From contig BBMW01000009.1 in the NCBI GenBank assembly GCA_000759755.1, positions 547,825 through 611,824 on the forward strand: 64,000 nucleotides of DNA, read 5' to 3'. Below are positions 60,313 to 64,000 of the stretch, piece after piece (the stretch's first letter is position 1; each line of letters begins with the position of its first letter). The notes below the pieces were generated by a model that saw nothing but the letters and a program-made list of their open reading frames with translations, searched no databases and had not been told where the DNA came from. The position numbers were made by a program, and so were the translations under genes. This stretch comes from Citrobacter werkmanii NBRC 105721. Its GTDB lineage: Bacteria > Pseudomonadota > Gammaproteobacteria > Enterobacterales > Enterobacteriaceae.

Positions 60313-61686
60313 TTACTGTACTTCAGCCAGTTGACGCTCGCGACGGCGTTTAAATACCCAGCCCACCAGCAGCAGGGCAATCCACGCGAAACCAACGTAC
60401 AGTGAAATGCGGGTATCCGGATGGTAGCCGATAAGCGCGATGATAAAGACGAGGAAAATCAGGCCAACAACGGTCGTTGTCACCCCCCCAGGTACTTTAA
60501 ATTTCAGCGCCTTGACCTCTTCCGGCGGCAGACGACGGCGGAAGGCAATCTGCGACAGCAGGATCATAATCCACACCCATACCGTGGCGAAGGTCGCCAG
60601 TGAGGCGATCACCAGGAAGACGTTTTCCGGCATGATGTAGTTAAGATAAACCGCAAACAGCAGCGCGATAGTCATCACCATCACCGTGACCCACGGCACG
60701 CCACGGCGCGAGGTCTTAGCGAACATTTTCGGTGCGCTCCCCTGCTCTGCCATACCGTGCAGCATACGCCCCACGCCGAAGACGTCAGAGTTGATAGCCG
60801 ACAGCGATGCGGTCAATACGACAAAGTTGAGGATCCCGGCGGCAAAGGTAATGCCCATATGCTGGAACGTCAGGACGAACGGACTCCCGTCGGTGCCAAC
60901 CTGGTTCCACGGGTAGATAGACATAATGACAAACAACGTCCCCACGTAAAACACGAGGATACGCATCGGTACGGAATTGATAGCGCGCGGAATAGATTTT
61001 TCCGGGTCTTTCGCTTCACCTGCGGTAATCCCGATAATCTCAATCCCACCGTAGGCGAACATCACCATTTGTAGCGACATCACCATGCCGAGCCAGCCGT
61101 TGCTGAAGAAACCGCCGTTGCTCCACAGGTTATGGATACCGGTAGGTTGTCCGCCGTTGCCAATACCCCAAATGATGATGCCGAACCCGGCGACAATCAT
61201 GATGATAATGGTGGCAACTTTAAAGAACGAGAACCAGAACTCCAGCTCGCCAAACACCTTCACACTCATCAGGTTGATGGCGCAAATAATCAGCACCACG
61301 CTGAGGACCCAAATCCAGTGCGGAACGGCAGGGAACCAGACCCCCATGTAAATGCCGAAGGCAGTAACGTCGGCAATGGCGACAATCAGGATTTCAAAAC
61401 AGTAGGTCCAGCCGGTAATGTAACCCGCCAACGGCCCGAGGTTTTCCTGCGCGTAGCGCGAGAAAGAGCTGGCTGCGGGATTATGCACAGACATTTCGCC
61501 CAGCGCGCGCATGATGATATATGCAGCAGCGCCGCCGATAATATAGGCCAGCAACACGCTCGGCCCCGCCATTTTGATCGCGTCGGCCGAGCCGTAAAAC
61601 AGCCCGGTGCCAATTGCCGAGCCTAATGCCATAAAGCGAATGTGCCGGGTGCTCAGCCCACGCTTTAGCTTGTTATTACTTTCCAT
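60313..61686 (-). CDS. proY: ProY, APC-family amino-acid permease
   Basis: 457-residue amino-acid/polyamine/organocation permease, usually described as a cryptic proline transporter. It has twelve hydrophobic segments. The conserved N-terminal [20 protein letters not shown] (about 19-38) and the substrate-loop [18 protein letters not shown] are visible. It is close to E. coli ProY in length. It is encoded after brnQ, but a terminator separates them, so partial read-through is expected. Confidence 0.93.
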   Translation of the reverse strand: MESNNKLKRGLSTRHIRFMALGSAIGTGLFYGSADAIKMAGPSVLLAYIIGGAAAYIIMRALGEMSVHNPAASSFSRYAQENLGPLAGYITGWTYCFEILIVAIADVTAFGIYMGVWFPAVPHWIWVLSVVLIICAINLMSVKVFGELEFWFSFFKVATIIIMIVAGFGIIIWGIGNGGQPTGIHNLWSNGGFFSNGWLGMVMSLQMVMFAYGGIEIIGITAGEAKDPEKSIPRAINSVPMRILVFYVGTLFVIMSIYPWNQVGTDGSPFVLTFQHMGITFAAGILNFVVLTASLSAINSDVFGVGRMLHGMAEQGSAPKMFAKTSRRGVPWVTVMVMTIALLFAVYLNYIMPENVFLVIASLATFATVWVWIMILLSQIAFRRRLPPEEVKALKFKVPGGVTTTVVGLIFLVFIIALIGYHPDTRISLYVGFAWIALLLVGWVFKRRRERQLAEVQ

Positions 61687-61710
61687 CGATTCCTAACCTG
61701 TTAACACAAT

Positions 61711-61747
61711 AAAAAAACCACGGGGCCATATTAATAGCCCCGTGGTT
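61711..61747 (-). terminator. Terminator between brnQ and proY
   Basis: Perfect 11-bp stem AACCACGGGGC (61716-61726) and GCCCCGTGGTT (61737-61747) with a 10-nt loop. On the minus strand it is followed by T-run (61711-61717). It lies 18 bp after the brnQ stop. Confidence 0.93.
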
Positions 61748-61765
61748 AAAACTTATTGTCAGTGA

Positions 61766-63085
61766 TTAGTGCGCGCTGGAGGTCACTTGTCGACCCGCGG
61801 CGCGATCCCAGATAATTGCCAGGATCACCATCACGACTGTTGGCATCAACCACGCCAGCCCTTGTTCCGCCAGCGGTAAACGCTGGGTCCAGGCCGGTAA
61901 CACGTCGCCAATTGCAGAAGCTTTAATGCCATCAAGGATACCAAAAATCAGGCTGATAAACATCGCAGGTGCAATGACGCGGGAAGAATTATGCCACCAT
62001 GAGCGGGTAAAACTTAATACAACCAGTGCGATACATGGCGGATAGATAGCCGTCAGCACCGGAATAGAGATCTGAATCAGATGGCTCAGCCCCAGATTAG
62101 AGACCACCATCGAGAAGCCGCCGAGGATAAATACCAGCGTACGATAAGACAGAGGAACGTACTGGGCAAAGAACTCTGCGCACGCACAGGTCAGGCCAAC
62201 CGCAGTCACCAGACAGGCGATGAAAATCAGCGCCGCCAGCAGGAAGCTTCCTGCGCCGCCAAAGGTGTGCTGAACATACGCATGCAGAATCGCCGCGCCG
62301 TTAGCTGACTGATCGACCAGAATCGCACTATCGGAACCCAGACGGAACAACGCAAGGTACAGCAGCGTTAAGCCCACACCCGCCATCAAACCTGCCCAAA
62401 CGGTGTAACGGGTCAGCAGACGCGACTCGGTAACGCCACGCGAGCGGGCGGCGTTAACAATAACAATACCAAATACCATCGCGCCCAGCGTATCCATGGT
62501 CAGATAGCCATTTACGAAACCATTCGAAAATGCTGCGGTTTGATAGGCTTCCATCGCATTGCTGATCGGGCCTGCCGGCCAGACAATCGCGGCGACAGAC
62601 AGTACTACCAACGCGAGAATTTTCAGCGGAGCAAGGAAGTTGCCGACGGTATCCAGCAGTTTGCCCGGATACAGAGACACCAGAATAACAATCGCAAAAT
62701 AGACCACGCTGTAGATGAACAGCGGCAGCGCGGAATCACCGGTCAGCGGCGCAATCCCGACTTCGAAAGAGACCGTTGCGGTACGCGGCGTCGCGAACAA
62801 TGGACCAACCGCCAGATAGCAAACGGTAGCCAGCAGCAACCCAGCAACCTTACCGATAGGCGTACTCAGGCTGTCCACACCGCCACCGACTTTCGCCAGC
62901 GCGACAACGGTAAGTACCGGCAAACCAACGGCGGTAATCAAAAAGCCAAAAGCCGCAGTCCAGACGTGTTCGCCTGCCTGCAAACCAACCATTGGAGGGA
63001 AGATGATGTTACCTGCACCAACGAACAGTGCAAATGTCATAAATCCCAAAGCGATAATATCGCGCGATTTTAACTGATGGGTCAT
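61766..63085 (-). CDS. brnQ: BrnQ, branched-chain amino-acid carrier
   Basis: 439-residue LIV-II type sodium- or proton-coupled carrier for leucine, isoleucine and valine. It has twelve membrane segments, beginning [27 protein letters not shown]. The length equals E. coli BrnQ. In E. coli phoR lies about 0.4 kb upstream of brnQ; here that space holds unrelated non-coding DNA. Confidence 0.96.
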   Translation of the reverse strand: MTHQLKSRDIIALGFMTFALFVGAGNIIFPPMVGLQAGEHVWTAAFGFLITAVGLPVLTVVALAKVGGGVDSLSTPIGKVAGLLLATVCYLAVGPLFATPRTATVSFEVGIAPLTGDSALPLFIYSVVYFAIVILVSLYPGKLLDTVGNFLAPLKILALVVLSVAAIVWPAGPISNAMEAYQTAAFSNGFVNGYLTMDTLGAMVFGIVIVNAARSRGVTESRLLTRYTVWAGLMAGVGLTLLYLALFRLGSDSAILVDQSANGAAILHAYVQHTFGGAGSFLLAALIFIACLVTAVGLTCACAEFFAQYVPLSYRTLVFILGGFSMVVSNLGLSHLIQISIPVLTAIYPPCIALVVLSFTRSWWHNSSRVIAPAMFISLIFGILDGIKASAIGDVLPAWTQRLPLAEQGLAWLMPTVVMVILAIIWDRAAGRQVTSSAH

Positions 63086-63469
63086 AAAGTCTTACTGCCT
63101 GTGGATGTGGTGTTGAAAACAATAAATTTTTGCCTTTCCCTGGGGGACAATACAGCGGCATTTTTGCTCAATTCCAGCGGGAAACACTCCCGACCTGGCG
63201 CGGCGAAGAATAGTTTTTCGATTTACCGCGTAAATGCAGTCGGTATGACAGCATCTGGAGCGCAATTTAAACGCTTATAACGTTTTAAAGCAAGGTGGGA
63301 TCCAAAAACCAGAACAATATAGCGATATGAAAATTCTGGTTAGCACAAAACACCATTTCATGGAAAAAGGTATGGGTAATAGTTCGAACAAAAAACAATC
63401 AAACGTCGCAAAATTCAGGATGTAACTATTGACCACATAAAAAAATCAGCTCGCGCATAGTGCAGCTCC
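63086..63469. other. Non-coding region upstream of brnQ
   Basis: About 380 bp with no credible ORF. The first about 200 bp probably holds the brnQ promoter. The rest is AT-rich, with no homology I can name. The expected phoR 3' end does not appear. Confidence 0.6.
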
Positions 63470-63573
63470 GTGAACGCCTCAGTTTCAGAAAGCATCAACT
63501 TGTGCACTCTCAGAGCAAGGGTTCCGTTCACCTTATGTTCATCTTTTCTCTGAAACACCGGTTCCTGTGAACG
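63470..63573. repeat. GTGAACG repeats and inverted repeats
   Basis: The heptamer GTGAACG occurs at 63470-63476 (+), 63525-63531 (-) and 63567-63573 (+). An 8-bp inverted repeat GTTTCAGA (63482-63489) and TCTGAAAC (63549-63556) surrounds the middle copy. GGTTCC occurs at 63520-63525 and 63560-63565. The pattern resembles protein-binding iterons; the binding protein is unknown. Confidence 0.5.
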
Positions 63574-63605
63574 TGTAAAGGGCGTTCTCCGCCACGCCCT
63601 TTACA
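63574..63605. other. 12-bp-stem hairpin
   Basis: Perfect inverted repeat TGTAAAGGGCGT (63574-63585) and ACGCCCTTTACA (63594-63605) with an 8-nt loop. It abuts the last GTGAACG copy. There is no clean T-run on either strand, so a terminator role is possible but not typical. Confidence 0.6.
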
Positions 63606-63644
63606 ATCCCGGCTGCCGGCGGGAAAATTGTTGCTGTGCAATAC

Positions 63645-63768
63645 CCTCCGCTTATTCCTTCAGGCTATCGGGCCGGGCGCGAGGTAGCGTCCCTGCAAAG
63701 CGCGCCCTGAGCCAGCATCCATGCTGGCTCTCCCGGCCTTACGGAAACACGTCGGCAATTTTCAGCCG
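63645..63768 (+). other. Structured non-coding element, copy A
   Basis: Plus-strand copy of an element also present on the minus strand at 63877-64000. Its core (63687-63768) aligns without gaps to copy B: both begin GCGTCCCTGC, end ATTTTCAGCCG, and match at 57 of 82 positions by hand count. Within it lies a perfect hairpin, GAGCCAGCAT (63709-63718) and ATGCTGGCTC (63721-63730). There is no credible ORF, and no known RNA family is recognised. Confidence 0.55.
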
Positions 63769-63800
63769 CACCTGCCCACACCTGACCTCCTGCACTTTTA

Positions 63801-63826
63801 TTTGAATATATTTGAATATATTTGAA
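63801..63826. repeat. TTTGAATATA tandem repeat
   Basis: Two perfect 10-bp units TTTGAATATA plus TTTGAA (63801-63826), about 2.6 copies, followed by an A-run. They lie between the converging copies A and B and form an easily melted segment. Confidence 0.85.
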
Positions 63827-63876
63827 CAAAAAAAAGATTTTGCTGGAAGTCAGAGCGTTGAAGCGATGACCCGGTC

Positions 63877-64000
63877 CGGCTGAAAATCGATGAGGCGTTG
63901 ACGGCTGACCGGGTCTGCCCGCAGGGATGCGGGCAGAGGGGATGGCCTGCAGGGACGCAGGCTCGGCCCCGACCCGACAGGCAGACGGCATAAGACGAAT
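63877..64000 (-). other. Structured non-coding element, copy B (runs to window edge)
   Basis: Minus-strand copy of the element at 63645-63768. Its main hairpin is CTGCCCGC/GCGGGCAG (63915-63922 and 63929-63936). A second inverted repeat, GACCCGGTC (63868-63876) and GACCGGGTC (63907-63915), and a small hairpin GCCTGC/GCAGGC (63945-63950, 63957-63962) add further structure. Similarity to copy A continues to the last base of the window, so the element probably extends beyond it. Confidence 0.55.

Noticed and set aside
63077-63280. 67-residue plus-strand ORF upstream of brnQ
   Set aside because: It overlaps the brnQ start and probable promoter and shows no domain or ribosome-binding site.
63801-63826. 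Possible CRISPR or large satellite repeat
   Set aside because: Only about 2.6 copies of a 10-bp unit with no spacers. There are no cas genes in the window.
63665-63991. 108-residue minus-strand ORF at the right end
   Set aside because: It covers the hairpins and the tandem repeat, has no good Shine-Dalgarno, and its Arg/Pro/Ala-rich product resembles no family. The DNA is better explained as structured non-coding sequence.

Overview
The window is a stretch of an enterobacterial chromosome. It follows the gene order known from E. coli and Salmonella in the mdlA-lon-clp-cyo-dxs-sec-malZ-brnQ region, read in the reverse of the usual E. coli map direction. Most proteins are near-identical to E. 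coli K-12 proteins as I remember them. The cdsH and tsaA-type genes match Salmonella, and several accessory genes are absent from K-12. Citrobacter is the best guess for the genus, but this is an inference from synteny and protein similarity, not a measured result. I see no tRNA, rRNA, insertion sequence, CRISPR array or integrase gene.

Layout. 1-7.7 kb: 5' part of mdlA, the cysteine regulator decR with the divergent cysteine desulfhydrase cdsH, cof, ybaE, queC, fadM (with a FadR-like operator) and ybaV. 7.8-17.3 kb: protein quality control, with ppiD, hupB, lon, clpX, clpP, tig and bolA, including sigma-32-like promoters for lon and clpP and the bolA gearbox promoter. 17.5-26.4 kb: yajG, ampG, the cytochrome bo3 operon cyoABCDE and yajR. 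26.5-31.3 kb: yajQ, panE-yajL, an unrecognised exported protein, and thiI. 31.5-35.5 kb: the isoprenoid and thiamine precursor operon xseB-ispA-dxs-yajO. 35.6-39.7 kb: the leftward nrdR-ribD-ribE-nusB-thiL-pgpA operon. 39.8-41.6 kb: yajI and tsx with its CRP/CytR-type promoter. 41.6-42.7 kb: an accessory VOC protein plus WYL-regulator pair where K-12 has yajD. 42.8-48.3 kb: the queA-tgt-yajC-secD-secF operon. 48.4-49.8 kb: acpH and a 2-Cys peroxiredoxin.

49.8-58.4 kb is an accessory block absent from K-12. It holds a DUF3999/DUF2339 membrane pair with overlapping genes. It also holds an operon for an isochorismatase-type hydrolase, an antibiotic-monooxygenase-domain membrane protein and a YtcJ-type amidohydrolase with a Cys/His-rich tail. 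A divergent LysR regulator controls the operon by inference. The core resumes at 58.4-63.1 kb with malZ (two MalT-box-like repeats), proY and brnQ.

The last 0.9 kb carries no credible gene. In E. coli, phoR lies about 0.4 kb from brnQ; here it is not found. The end of the window instead holds GTGAACG repeats, a 12-bp-stem hairpin, a 10-bp tandem repeat, and two convergent copies of a related element of at least 82 bp. The main hairpin of that element differs between the copies by compensatory base-pair changes. I regard this structured non-coding segment, probably the edge of a genomic island, as the most interesting part of the window. The accessory catabolic-type operon comes next.
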